Of a stretch of DNA of 64,000 nucleotides, positions 14,663-23,792 are shown one piece after another; position 1 is the first letter of the stretch; every line of letters starts with the position of its first letter. Where the stretch lies: NCBI RefSeq assembly GCF_004342025.1, contig NZ_SLWN01000022.1, positions 1 to 64,000 of the forward strand, written 5' to 3'. The stretch is from Kribbella steppae (GTDB lineage: Bacteria; Actinomycetota; Actinomycetes; Propionibacteriales; Kribbellaceae). The translations under genes were made by a program, and so were the position numbers. The notes below the pieces were generated by a model, which saw only the letters and a program-made list of their open reading frames with translations, did not search any database and had not been told where the DNA came from.

Positions 14663-16084
14663 GTGGAGCCGGTGGAGATTTCCGGGGTTGGGCTGACCCC
14701 GCTGGAGGCGGTCGCGCTCGGGCAGCGGCGGACTGCGGTGCGGCTAGGCGACGACGCCAGGAAACGGATGAGCGAGTCGGCCGTGGCCGTCGCCGAGGTG
14801 GCGCGCCATCGGCCGGTCTACGGGCGGACGACCGGCGTCGGCGCCAATCGGGATGTCCTCACGTCGGACCCGGAGCACGGGGCGCGGTTGCTCGGATCGC
14901 ATTCGACCACCGGTACGACGTCGTACCCGAAGGATGTGGTCCGGCTCGGGCTGCTGATCCGGGTCAACCAGCTCGCGGTCGGTGGATCGGGCCTGGACCC
15001 GGACGTCGCCGACGCGATCGTTGCTCTGCTCAACGATGACGACCTGCCCGACCTGCACCGGGGCGGCGCGATCGGGACCGGCGATCTCGGCCCGCTGGCC
15101 GAGCTCGGGCTCGCTCTCGGCGCTGTCGTCGACGGGACCAGCGCGCTGCCACTCCTGTCCAGCAACGCGATCACGTTGGCCGAGTGTTGCCTGGCGTACG
15201 TCGAGGCCGCCACGCTGATCAACGTCGTACCGCTGGTCGGCGCTCTGTCACATGTCGCACTCCGCGGCAACGCCGAGGTGTACGACGTCCGCGTGCACGA
15301 GGCCCGCCCGCAGCCGGGTCAGGTCCGGGTGGCGAGGCGGATGCGCGGACTGCTCGAAGACCTGCCGATCCGGCCGGCGCGCGTCCAGGATCCCTTCGGA
15401 CTCAGAGCTTTCGCGCAGGTTCTCGGGCCGGCCGTCGACCATATTGATGCGCTGGGCAACAGTTTGCGGATCGACATCAACGCGTCCGCGGAAAACCCGT
15501 TGGTGGCCGGCGACACCGTGCTGCACAACGGCAACTGGCACGCGATGCCGATCGCGCTCGCGCTCGACTCGCTCCGGCTGAGTCTGCACAGCGTGGCGAC
15601 TCTGTCGACGTCACGCGTCGCGAATCTGGTCGATCCGGAGTTCTCCGGGTTGAGCCGGTTCCTCGCCAGCGGTGCGGAGGCGAGCTCGGGCGTGATGATG
15701 ATCGAGTACGTCGCTCACGACGCGCTGGCATCGGTCCGTTCGTCCGCGCAGCCCGCGACACTCGGTACGGCGACCCTTTCGCGCGGCGCCGAACACCACG
15801 CCAGCTTTGCGCCACAAGCCGCCGTACTGACGGCTCAACTCCTCGACGCATTGCGTGAGGTGTTGGCGAGTGAGCTGGTCACTGCGGTCCGGGCGATTCG
15901 CCTTGCGGGGTTTACGCCTGAGGATCTCGCTCCGGCAGCGGTCGGGCCGTGGTTGGCCGACGCGCTGGCCGCCCTGCCGGGTGACCTCGCCGACCGGTCG
16001 TTGCGGGAGGACCTGGAGATCGCCCGCGGTCTGATGACGCAGTGGGGCGACCGCCAGGTCGAGCATCCCGCCGAATCGGGTTAG
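14663..16084 (+). CDS. Aromatic amino acid lyase family protein with atypical MIO triad
   Basis: About 473 residues of the histidine/phenylalanine ammonia-lyase family. Recognisable blocks are VYGRTTGVGANRD with Tyr53 (the catalytic Tyr position of histidase), NASAENPLV, GNWHAMPIALALDSL and the C-terminal helical bundle. The triad that cyclises to the MIO cofactor, normally Ala-Ser-Gly before DL, is Gly-Thr-Gly at 138-140 (GAIGTGDLGPLA). It may still make an MIO-like group, use another chemistry, or be inactive. The start is uncertain: GTG 14663 and GTG 14672 both lie at a GGGGGTGGAG sequence. It shares an operator-like site with hutH and converges with the SGNH gene. Confidence 0.8.
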   Translation: MEPVEISGVGLTPLEAVALGQRRTAVRLGDDARKRMSESAVAVAEVARHRPVYGRTTGVGANRDVLTSDPEHGARLLGSHSTTGTTSYPKDVVRLGLLIRVNQLAVGGSGLDPDVADAIVALLNDDDLPDLHRGGAIGTGDLGPLAELGLALGAVVDGTSALPLLSSNAITLAECCLAYVEAATLINVVPLVGALSHVALRGNAEVYDVRVHEARPQPGQVRVARRMRGLLEDLPIRPARVQDPFGLRAFAQVLGPAVDHIDALGNSLRIDINASAENPLVAGDTVLHNGNWHAMPIALALDSLRLSLHSVATLSTSRVANLVDPEFSGLSRFLASGAEASSGVMMIEYVAHDALASVRSSAQPATLGTATLSRGAEHHASFAPQAAVLTAQLLDALREVLASELVTAVRAIRLAGFTPEDLAPAAVGPWLADALAALPGDLADRSLREDLEIARGLMTQWGDRQVEHPAESG

Positions 16085-17292
16085 AGCTCCTTGAGGTTGA
16101 AGGCCTGAGCCATCGCCTTGAAGCCCACGGCGTTCGGGTGCAGGTGGTCGCCCACGTCGTACGCCGGGAGCATCTTCGACGGGCTGGCCGGATCGCGGAC
16201 CGCCTTGTCGAAATCGACGACCGCGTCGTACTCACCGGACGTCCGGATCCAGGTGTTGAGCGCCTGCCGGTCAGCCTCACCCTCGGGCGTGTAGTAACCG
16301 GCGCCTTCGTACGGCGTCAGCGTCGCGCCGATCACCTTCAGCCCAGCCTGGTGTGCGCGCTGGATGAACTGGCGATGCACCGCGATCAGGTCGGCTGGAT
16401 CGGTCGCACCACGGCTACCGCCGATGTCGTTGATGCCTTCCAGCAGTACGACGGTCCGTACGCCGGCCTGCCCGATCACGTCCCGGTCGAACCGGGCCAG
16501 CGTCGAGTCACCCGCCGTACCGGCGTTGTTGAGCAGACGGTTACCGCTGATCCCTGCGTTCAGTACGCCGAGTTCGCGGTCCGGCGGCTCGGCCAGCAAT
16601 CGGTCGGCCAGTTGGTCCGGGTAGCGCAGGTTCTGGTCGATCGGAGACACCACACCGTCGGTGATCGAATCGCCGAACAGTACGACCGAGCCGCGCACCC
16701 GGCTCTTCACGTCGACGCCTTCGATGATGTAGCGCGCCATGCCGGGGATCGCCTGGTACTGCGATCCGTCGCCGCCGGTCTGGTCGCCGGTGGCCAGGAA
16801 ACCGGTCGCGTACCCGGCCGGGTGTTGGGTGAGCGGACCGGTCGGACCGGGGAAGTACGTGCTGATCACCAGGTCGGTGTCCTCCGGTACGGCGATCCGC
16901 AACGGGTCGGACACCCATTCAGCACCTACCGGGATCGTGACCGACGGTTTGCCGCCGAACAGCACCGGGACCAGCTTCGCGGGCTGGACTGTCGGCGTAC
17001 CGGCGAGGTTGTCCTCCCGCGGTGTCACGGTCACCTTGCCGACGACGAGCGGGGTCGTGCCGTAGACATTCGACAATCGCAGCCTGAGCTCGGAGCCACC
17101 GGTCGAGAGGTGGGCGACCTGGCGGAGGGTCGTGTCCGTGACGCCGGTCGCCGACAGTCCCGACGTATCCGGTGGGGTGACGGCGACCGCCCAGCTCCCG
17201 ATCCAGTCGGCAGGCGGGGCGGCCGAGGCCGTCGGGGCGAGGGGGATGACAAGCAGAGCCAGAGCGGCAGCGAGCTGTGTGAGACGACGCAT
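16081..17292 (-). CDS. Secreted SGNH/GDSL-family hydrolase
   Basis: A 403-residue exported esterase-like protein. Residues 1-25 are a signal peptide (LAAALALLVIPLAPTASA, cleavage after ASA). A beta-rich N-terminal domain precedes the SGNH domain, with block I GDSITDG (Ser nucleophile) near residue 210, the glycine block (NAGISGN), block III GINDI, and the C-terminal DHLHPN carrying the catalytic Asp and His. This layout fits family members annotated as lipases or carbohydrate acetylesterases; the substrate cannot be read from the sequence. Its stop overlaps that of the lyase gene. Confidence 0.88.
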   Translation of the reverse strand: MRRLTQLAAALALLVIPLAPTASAAPPADWIGSWAVAVTPPDTSGLSATGVTDTTLRQVAHLSTGGSELRLRLSNVYGTTPLVVGKVTVTPREDNLAGTPTVQPAKLVPVLFGGKPSVTIPVGAEWVSDPLRIAVPEDTDLVISTYFPGPTGPLTQHPAGYATGFLATGDQTGGDGSQYQAIPGMARYIIEGVDVKSRVRGSVVLFGDSITDGVVSPIDQNLRYPDQLADRLLAEPPDRELGVLNAGISGNRLLNNAGTAGDSTLARFDRDVIGQAGVRTVVLLEGINDIGGSRGATDPADLIAVHRQFIQRAHQAGLKVIGATLTPYEGAGYYTPEGEADRQALNTWIRTSGEYDAVVDFDKAVRDPASPSKMLPAYDVGDHLHPNAVGFKAMAQAFNLKEL

Positions 17293-17430
17293 GGGACCAC
17301 CTTCGTCTGGGCGGAAACGGGGTGTTCCCCTCTACCTCACCCAGAGTCGCCGCTTCCTCGCAACCGGTCATCGCCCAACGGTCGGTCTTCAGAGCCGAAC
17401 GACCATCCCAATAGCCGCCAGAAGGTCTAC

Positions 17431-18189
17431 CTAGCCGTGGAGGCGGCGGGTTAGGGCGGTGGCGGCTTGGCGGATGCGGTGGGCCAGGAGGTGACGGTCG
17501 GTGGGAGGTACGGCGTCGGTGCGGAAGGTGACGCTGATCGCGGCGACCGGATGGCCGGCGTGGTCGACGGCTGCACTGGCCACCGACGAGAGGCCCGGAC
17601 TGATGAAGGCGTCCTCGACCGCGAAGCCTTGGCGTTTCTCGTCGGCGAGCAGGCGACGCAGCTGACTCAGCGACTGCGGTCCGTGGTCGGTGCGCCGTAC
17701 GAAGCTCTCCGGGCTCGGGAACAGCGCACGCACCTGGGCCGGCGGCAGCTCGGCGAGCAGGGCGCGGCCGGAGGCGGTCAGGGTGGCGGGCAGGCGTACG
17801 CCGACGTCGGTGACGAGCGTGACCGGGCGGGGCGGCTGCTCTTTCAGTAGGTAGACGAGCTCACGCCCGTGCAGTACGCCGAGATGCGCGGTCTGGCCGA
17901 CTTCCGCGACCAGCTGGACGAGCAGCGGCCGGGCCAGCCGCTCGAGCGGATCGTGGCGCAGGTACGCCGAGCCGATCTCGAACGCGGCCACCCCGAGCCC
18001 GTACCGCTTCTCCTCCGGCAGGTGGACCACGAAGCCCTCGTCCATCATTGCCCGCAGCAAGTGGTACGTCGACGAGCGCGGCAGGCCGACCGCGGAGGCG
18101 ATGCGCTCCATCGGGACCGGCCCGGGCTGGGTGGCCAGGAACGTCAGCACCCGCAGAGTGCGGGTCGAGGCGGGAACGTTGCCGCTCAC
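17431..18189 (-). CDS. IclR-family regulator, candidate histidine-utilisation regulator
   Basis: A 252-residue IclR regulator: N-terminal winged helix (TRTLRVLTFLATQPGPVPMERIASAVGLPRSSTYHLLRAM) and a C-terminal GAF-like effector domain (QTAHLGVLHGRELVYLL, VRLPATLTASGRALLAELP). In corynebacteria an IclR regulator, HutR, controls hut genes. This gene lies between two MIO-lyase genes that share an upstream palindrome, so a HutR-like role is reasonable but unproven. The GTG at 18189 gives a normal length; a longer in-frame start at 18261 would add 24 residues. Confidence 0.85.
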   Translation of the reverse strand: MSGNVPASTRTLRVLTFLATQPGPVPMERIASAVGLPRSSTYHLLRAMMDEGFVVHLPEEKRYGLGVAAFEIGSAYLRHDPLERLARPLLVQLVAEVGQTAHLGVLHGRELVYLLKEQPPRPVTLVTDVGVRLPATLTASGRALLAELPPAQVRALFPSPESFVRRTDHGPQSLSQLRRLLADEKRQGFAVEDAFISPGLSSVASAAVDHAGHPVAAISVTFRTDAVPPTDRHLLAHRIRQAATALTRRLHG

Positions 18190-18212
18190 AACGGCAGCGT
18201 AACCGCGAAGGT

Positions 18213-18404
18213 TCAGAATCCGGTCGATTCGCGGGACTTGGCGCGGTCGCGGCGCAACCACTGGCGGGCACCCTCGCCGGCCAGCGCCAGCCCGAACAGC
18301 CCACCGGCGATCAGCCAGTCGACGTCCTGGTCGTCACCCGCCGTCAGGATGCCGACCCCGAGGGAGAGCACGCCGAAGAACGTGAGCACGAGAAACAAAC
18401 GCAT
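18213..18404 (-). CDS. Small two-helix membrane protein
   Basis: A 63-residue protein with two hydrophobic segments (MRLFLVLTFFGVLSLGVGIL and WLIAGGLFGLALAGEGAR) and a charged tail ending RDRAKSRESTGF. Its ATG overlaps the stop of the upstream GNAT gene by one base (TGATG), so it is translated from the same message. I do not know the family. Confidence 0.65.
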   Translation of the reverse strand: MRLFLVLTFFGVLSLGVGILTAGDDQDVDWLIAGGLFGLALAGEGARQWLRRDRAKSRESTGF

Positions 18405-19300
18405 CAGAGGGCCTTCTCCGCGGTCCAGGCAGCCGACGACACCGTGTAGCCGAGCCACGTATTCACTGCCAGCATCGGCGCGTTTTCCGCGTCGTTGCCG
18501 GTATATGCCTGGGCGAATCCCGCGTCCCGGGCGCGTGCGAGAGCCGCCGACTTCACCACCTTCGCCAGCCCGCGGCCGCGCTGCGCCGGGATCGTGCCCG
18601 TCAGGTTGGACCAGATCACCCGCCGCTCCGGATCGGCCGTGGTGATGACGAACGAGACCACCGTGTCACCGTCGAGCACCGCGATACTGAGGTCGCGGCG
18701 CAGGTCCGGGTGACCCCAGTCGGTGGCCAGCCATTCGTCGTACGGCGGTGCGAACGACAGACCACTCGGATCGCCCTCGGCGACGGCCACGACCGCACGC
18801 CACAGCTGCTCCGGTTCCACGTGGTCGAGGTCGGTCACCCGCAACCCGTCGGGTGCGGGCACAGGCTCGGGTACGGCGCTCAGGTCAGCGCGCGAGTGGC
18901 TCATCCGGCGACCGATCGTGAACCCGCGCCGGATCGCGAACTCCTTGGCCGCCTCGGTGTCCTCGACCACCACCAGCAGGCCGGCCGCACCCGCCTTCTC
19001 GGCTTCCGTGCAGATCGCGTCGGCCAGCCGGCTGCCGATACCGCGGTTGCGGAACTCGGGCGGCACCTGCACGGAGATCCGCACCCGTGGGGCTTCAGCA
19101 CCGGGGTCGGGCAGGAACACGTTCCCGTAGCCGACCACGTCGGAACCGTCGACCGCGATCAGCACCACCCGGCGCCTACTGTTGCGGAGTTCGCCCTCGA
19201 TTCCGCGTGCCGTCTTCACCAGGTGCGGCATCGCGGCGGCCCAGACCCCGGCGATCCCCACCGCATCCTCCGGCCCCGCCGTCCGGATCTCGAACACCAT
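18404..19300 (-). CDS. Tandem GNAT-domain acetyltransferase
   Basis: A 298-residue protein with two GNAT folds. The first (1-145) has a good acetyl-CoA loop, VPPEFRNRGIGSRLADAI; the second (155-298) has IPAQRGRGLAKVVKSAALARARDAG with NDAENAPMLAVNTWLGY. This two-domain layout resembles mycothiol synthase and related actinobacterial enzymes, but MshD identity is not supported by anything specific. It is divergent from hutH. Confidence 0.8.
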   Translation of the reverse strand: MVFEIRTAGPEDAVGIAGVWAAAMPHLVKTARGIEGELRNSRRRVVLIAVDGSDVVGYGNVFLPDPGAEAPRVRISVQVPPEFRNRGIGSRLADAICTEAEKAGAAGLLVVVEDTEAAKEFAIRRGFTIGRRMSHSRADLSAVPEPVPAPDGLRVTDLDHVEPEQLWRAVVAVAEGDPSGLSFAPPYDEWLATDWGHPDLRRDLSIAVLDGDTVVSFVITTADPERRVIWSNLTGTIPAQRGRGLAKVVKSAALARARDAGFAQAYTGNDAENAPMLAVNTWLGYTVSSAAWTAEKAL

Positions 19301-19333
19301 TCCTGAACTCTATGCGCCGGGCGGTCCATCACA

Positions 19334-19351
19334 TGTCTCAGATGCGAGACA
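19334..19351. promoter_or_regulatory. Operator-like palindrome upstream of hutH
   Basis: TGTCTC-N6-GAGACA lies 54 nt upstream of the hutH start and 33 nt from the divergent GNAT start. A near match (TATCTC-N6-GAGACA) precedes the second lyase at 14591. It probably binds the IclR regulator encoded nearby. Confidence 0.6.
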
Positions 19352-19404
19352 GAAAGTGCATGGCGCTGCTGTCGGTTCCCGGTGCCGCGCGGTGGAATGA
19401 ACGC

Positions 19405-20949
19405 GTGGATGAGAACGAGGTGATCGTCGGCGTCGGGCCGCTGAGCGCGGCCGAGGTCGTCGCGGTGGCACGGCACGGGGCCCGGGTCCGGATCGACGAC
19501 CAGGCGCTCGAGGAGATCGGGAAGTCGCGGGCCGCGATCGAGGCACTCGCCCACGCGGAGACCCCGCACTACGGCGTCTCGACCGGCTTCGGCGCGCTCG
19601 CGACCCGGCACATCGCACCGGAACTGCGCGCCCAGTTGCAGCGCAGTCTGGTCCGATCGCACGCGGCCGGCTCCGGTCCCGAGGTCGAGACCGAGGTCGT
19701 CCGAGCCCTCGCCTTACTCCGGTTGTCGACGCTCGCGACCGGCCGCACCGGGGTGAAGGTCGACACGGCCCAGGCGTACGCCGGTCTCCTCAACGCCGGT
19801 CTGGCTCCGGTCGTGCACGAGTACGGCAGCCTCGGCTGTTCCGGTGATCTCGCGCCGCTGTCCCACGTCGCTCTCGCGGTGATGGGCGAAGGACCGGTTC
19901 GAGATGCCGAAGGCAACCTTCTCGACGCCGGCGAGGCGCTGCGGGCACACGGCCTGACGCCGATCGTGCTGGCGGAGAAGGAGGGTCTCGCGCTGATCAA
20001 CGGCACCGACGGCATGCTCGGCATGCTGGTGCTGGCCCTCGCCGACCTCGATCGGCTGGTGAAGACCGCCGACCTCGCCGCCGCGATGAGCGTAGAGGGT
20101 CAACTCGGCACCGATCGGGTGTTCGCCGACGACCTGCAGGCCCTGCGGCCGCATCCGGGTCAGCGATCCGCCGCCGCCAACCTGCGCGCGATCCTCGCCG
20201 ACAGTGCGATCGTCGCGAGCCACCGCGGTCCCGAGTGCAACCGGGTCCAGGACGCCTACTCCCTGCGCTGTTCGCCGCAGGTGCACGGTGCCGTCCGGGA
20301 CACCGCGGCGCACGCTGCCACGGTTGCGGACCGCGAGCTCGCCGCCGCGATCGACAACCCGGTCGTGCTCCCCGATGGCCGGGTCGAGTCGAACGGCAAC
20401 TTCCACGGTGCCCCGGTGGGTTACGTGCTCGACTTCCTCGCGATCGCCGTGGCCGACCTGGCCAGCATCAGCGAACGTCGTACCGACCGATTCCTGGACG
20501 TCGCCCGCAACCACGGGCTGAACGCGTTCCTGGCCGACGATCCAGGGGTGGACAGCGGCCACATGATCGCGCAGTACACGCAGGCCGCGATCGTGTCCGA
20601 GCTGAAGCGGCTCGCCGTACCGGCCAGTGTGGACTCCATCCCGAGCAGTGCGATGCAGGAGGACCACGTCTCGATGGGCTGGTCGGCCGCACGCAAGCTG
20701 CGCAAGGCGATCGACGGGCTGCAGCGCGTCCTCGCCGTCGAGATCCTGACCGCCGCGCGGGCGCTCGACCTGCGCGCACCGCTCGCCCCGGCGCCGGCCA
20801 CCGCCGCCGTCCGGGACGCCCTCCGGGAGCACGTCGAGGGGCCGGGCACCGACCGGCACCTCGCCCCCGAGATCGAGCACTCCGTCCGGCTCGTTGCCGA
20901 CGGCACTTATTTGACGGTGGCCGAAGCAGTCACCGGCCCACTGTCCTGA
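19405..20949 (+). CDS. hutH: Histidine ammonia-lyase
   Basis: A 514-residue cytoplasmic enzyme that deaminates L-histidine to urocanate, the first step of the hut pathway. The MIO triad is Cys-Ser-Gly at 145-147 (GSLGCSGDLAPLSH), a variant usual in actinobacterial histidases. Also visible are Tyr56 in HYGVSTGFGALATRH, AAIDNPVV, NGNFHGAPVGY and SERRTDRFLD. The GTG at 19405, just after GGTGGA, gives the normal histidase N-terminus and length; an in-frame ATG at 19360 would add 15 residues. hutU follows 20 nt downstream. Confidence 0.96.
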   Translation: MDENEVIVGVGPLSAAEVVAVARHGARVRIDDQALEEIGKSRAAIEALAHAETPHYGVSTGFGALATRHIAPELRAQLQRSLVRSHAAGSGPEVETEVVRALALLRLSTLATGRTGVKVDTAQAYAGLLNAGLAPVVHEYGSLGCSGDLAPLSHVALAVMGEGPVRDAEGNLLDAGEALRAHGLTPIVLAEKEGLALINGTDGMLGMLVLALADLDRLVKTADLAAAMSVEGQLGTDRVFADDLQALRPHPGQRSAAANLRAILADSAIVASHRGPECNRVQDAYSLRCSPQVHGAVRDTAAHAATVADRELAAAIDNPVVLPDGRVESNGNFHGAPVGYVLDFLAIAVADLASISERRTDRFLDVARNHGLNAFLADDPGVDSGHMIAQYTQAAIVSELKRLAVPASVDSIPSSAMQEDHVSMGWSAARKLRKAIDGLQRVLAVEILTAARALDLRAPLAPAPATAAVRDALREHVEGPGTDRHLAPEIEHSVRLVADGTYLTVAEAVTGPLS

Positions 20950-20969
20950 GTAGAAAGGCTGGATCACCC

Positions 20970-22625
20970 ATGTCCGGACCCCGTCCCGTGCGCGCACCCC
21001 GCGGTACCACCCTGACCGCCCGCGGCTGGCAGCAGGAGGCCGCACTGCGGATGCTGCAGAACAACCTCGACCCCGAGGTCGCCGAGCACCCCGACGAGCT
21101 GGTCGTGTACGGCGGGTCCGGTAAGGCCGCCCGGGACTGGAACTCGTTCGACGCGATGGTTCGGACGCTGACCACGTTGAAGGACGACGAGACGATGCTG
21201 GTGCAGTCCGGCCGTCCGGTCGGTGTGATGCAGACGCACGAGTGGGCGCCGCGGGTGCTGATCGCGAACTCGAACCTGGTCGGTGACTGGGCCACCTGGG
21301 AGGAGTTCCGCAAGCTGGAAGCGATGGGGCTGACGATGTACGGCCAGATGACGGCCGGCTCGTGGATCTATATCGGCACCCAGGGGATCCTGCAGGGCAC
21401 GTACGAGACGTTCGGTGCGGTGGCGGAGAAGAAGTTCGGTGGCTCGTTGGCAGGCACCATCACGCTGACCGCCGGGCTCGGCGGCATGGGCGGTGCGCAG
21501 CCGCTGGCCGTGACGATGAACGACGGCGTGGCGATCTGCATCGACGTCGACTCCTCCCGGATCGACCGGCGGATCGAGCACCGGTACCTCGACGTCCGCG
21601 CCGGTTCGCTGGACGAGGCGCTGCGGCTGGCCGAGGAGGCCAAGAAGGCCCGTCGGCCGCTGTCGATCGGCGTCCTGGGCAACGCCGCGGTGATCGTGCC
21701 GGAGGTGCTGGAACTCGGCGCTCCGATCGACATTGTCACCGACCAGACCTCGGCGCACGACCCGCTGATGTACCTGCCGGTGGGGATCGACTTCGACGAC
21801 TGGACCACAGCCCGCGAGAAGGACCCGGCCGGCTTCACCGAGCGCGCGCAGGCGTCGATGGCCCGGCATGTCGCCGCGATGGTGGGCTTCCAGGACGCGG
21901 GGGCCGAGGTGTTCGACTACGGCAACTCGATCCGCGACGAAGCCCGGAAGGCCGGTTACGGGCGGGCGTTCGAGTTCCCCGGGTTCGTGCCGGCGTACAT
22001 CCGGCCCTTGTTCTGTGAGGGAAAGGGCCCGTTCCGGTGGGCGGCGCTGTCCGGCAACCCGGCCGATATCGCCAAGACCGACCAGGCCATTCTCGACCTG
22101 TTCCCGGACAACGAGCACCTGACCCGGTGGATCAAGCTGGCCGGCGAGCGGGTCGCGTTCCAGGGTCTGCCGGCCCGGATCTGCTGGCTCGGTCAGGGCG
22201 AGCGGGACAAGGCCGGCGTCCGGTTCAACGAGATGGTTGCCTCCGGCGAGCTCGAGGCTCCGATCGTGATCGGGCGGGATCACCTGGACACCGGTAGCGT
22301 CGCGTCGCCGTACCGGGAGACCGAAGGAATGCTGGACGGCTCGGACGCGATCGCGGACTGGCCGTTGCTGAACGCCATGGTGAACGTGGCCAGCGGCGCG
22401 TCCTGGGTGTCGATCCACCACGGCGGCGGCGTCGGTATCGGCCGGTCCATCCACGCCGGTCAGGTTTCGGTTGCCGACGGCACCGAGTTGGCCCGGCAGA
22501 AGCTGGAACGGGTACTCAGCAACGACCCGGCGATGGGTGTCATCCGGCACGTCGACGCCGGTTACGACACGGCAGCAGAGGTTGCCGCCGAACGAGGGGT
22601 CAGGGTTCCGATGCAGGAAGCCTGA
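20970..22625 (+). CDS. hutU: Urocanate hydratase
   Basis: A 551-residue NAD-dependent enzyme that converts urocanate to 4-imidazolone-5-propionate. The sequence is typical throughout: LQNNLDPEVAEHPDELVVYGG near the start, MQTHEWAPRVLIANSNLVGDW, the NAD-binding region TAGLGGMGGAQPLA, DQTSAHDPLMYLPVG and GDWAT-like elements, and the C-terminal GGGVGIGRSIHAG. AAAGG lies 11 nt before ATG 20970. It is the second gene after hutH in one operon. Confidence 0.97.
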   Translation: MSGPRPVRAPRGTTLTARGWQQEAALRMLQNNLDPEVAEHPDELVVYGGSGKAARDWNSFDAMVRTLTTLKDDETMLVQSGRPVGVMQTHEWAPRVLIANSNLVGDWATWEEFRKLEAMGLTMYGQMTAGSWIYIGTQGILQGTYETFGAVAEKKFGGSLAGTITLTAGLGGMGGAQPLAVTMNDGVAICIDVDSSRIDRRIEHRYLDVRAGSLDEALRLAEEAKKARRPLSIGVLGNAAVIVPEVLELGAPIDIVTDQTSAHDPLMYLPVGIDFDDWTTAREKDPAGFTERAQASMARHVAAMVGFQDAGAEVFDYGNSIRDEARKAGYGRAFEFPGFVPAYIRPLFCEGKGPFRWAALSGNPADIAKTDQAILDLFPDNEHLTRWIKLAGERVAFQGLPARICWLGQGERDKAGVRFNEMVASGELEAPIVIGRDHLDTGSVASPYRETEGMLDGSDAIADWPLLNAMVNVASGASWVSIHHGGGVGIGRSIHAGQVSVADGTELARQKLERVLSNDPAMGVIRHVDAGYDTAAEVAAERGVRVPMQEA

Positions 22626-22793
22626 CCCGTGCGGGGCGATGGGCCGGGCACCGTGATAACGCAGTGCGACCGTGGCATTCTGTACCGCTATGGTCCACTT
22701 TCCGGGGAATGGGAAACCGCAGGATCACGTGGCTTCGGTCTCTCGTTCCGCTAGGGTCGATCGGGCGATCGACGACGAGCGCGAAGGGGCGCC

Positions 22794-23792
22794 ATGATCG
22801 AGTTCGAGGACGTCACCAAGCGGTATCCGGACGGCACCGTCGCCGTCGACAAGCTGTCGCTGCAGATCCCGAGTGGTCAGATCACCGTGTTCGTCGGGCC
22901 GTCGGGCTGCGGTAAGACCACCTCGCTGCGGATGATCAACCGCACCATCGAGCGGACCAGTGGGACGATCTCGATCGACGGTGACGATGTCACCAGCAAG
23001 GATCCGGTCGCACTGCGGCGCGGGATCGGGTACGTGATCCAGCACGCCGGGCTGTTCCCGCACAAGACGGTGGTGGACAACGTCGCCACGGTGCCGAAGC
23101 TGCTCGGCTGGGACAAGCGCAAGACCCGCGCCACCGCGATGGAGCTGCTCGAGCGGGTCGGCCTCGACCTCAAGCTGGCCGAGCGGTATCCGGCCCAGCT
23201 GTCCGGTGGCCAGCAGCAACGAGTCGGTGTCGCGCGAGCCCTGGCGGCCGACCCGGCGATCATGCTGATGGACGAGCCGTTCAGCGCCGTCGACCCGATC
23301 GTCCGCCACCAGTTGCAGGAGGAGCTGCTCCGGCTGCAACGCGACATCGGCAAGACCATCGTCTTCGTCACCCACGACATCGACGAAGCGATCAAACTCG
23401 GCGACAACGTCGCGGTACTGCGGGTCGGCGGCAAGCTGGCCCAGTTCGCACCGCCGGCCGAGCTGCTGGCGAATCCGGTCGACGACTTCGTCCGCGGTTT
23501 CGTCGGACAGGACCGCGGCTATCGGGCGCTCACCTTCGTGCACCCTGACGAGTTGCCGATCAAGCCGGTGCCGCCGGACCTTGTGCTGGACGACGACGGT
23601 GTGCCGGTCGGCTGGCGCGCAGACCACGAGATGCTGCCCCTCGGCGCGGTCTTCAAGCAGGGTGATTCGCTGCGTGCCGCGCTGGACGCCGTACTGACCT
23701 CTCCGACCGGCTGGGGCATCTGCGTCGACGACAACGGTAAGGCCGTCGGGGTGGTCGACCAGGCGATCGTCGCGGAGGCGCTCCGCTCATGA
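22794..23792 (+). CDS. ATPase of a ProU/OpuC-type ABC importer
   Basis: A 332-residue ABC ATPase with Walker A GPSGCGKTTSL, signature LSGGQQQRVGVARAL, Walker B IMLMDEP and the switch His in VFVTHD. A C-terminal region from about 250 ends in a CBS-like segment (WGICVDDNGKAVGVV), as in glycine-betaine/choline transporters. It starts 168 nt after hutU and is followed by two permeases and a lipoprotein. Some ProU-family systems (HutXWV) import histidine, so a histidine or urocanate importer is plausible here; a quaternary-amine importer cannot be excluded. Confidence 0.88.
   Translation: MIEFEDVTKRYPDGTVAVDKLSLQIPSGQITVFVGPSGCGKTTSLRMINRTIERTSGTISIDGDDVTSKDPVALRRGIGYVIQHAGLFPHKTVVDNVATVPKLLGWDKRKTRATAMELLERVGLDLKLAERYPAQLSGGQQQRVGVARALAADPAIMLMDEPFSAVDPIVRHQLQEELLRLQRDIGKTIVFVTHDIDEAIKLGDNVAVLRVGGKLAQFAPPAELLANPVDDFVRGFVGQDRGYRALTFVHPDELPIKPVPPDLVLDDDGVPVGWRADHEMLPLGAVFKQGDSLRAALDAVLTSPTGWGICVDDNGKAVGVVDQAIVAEALRS

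Noticed and set aside
20964..22550. A 528-codon reverse-strand frame over hutU
   Set aside because: Antisense shadow of a clearly functional urocanate hydratase gene.
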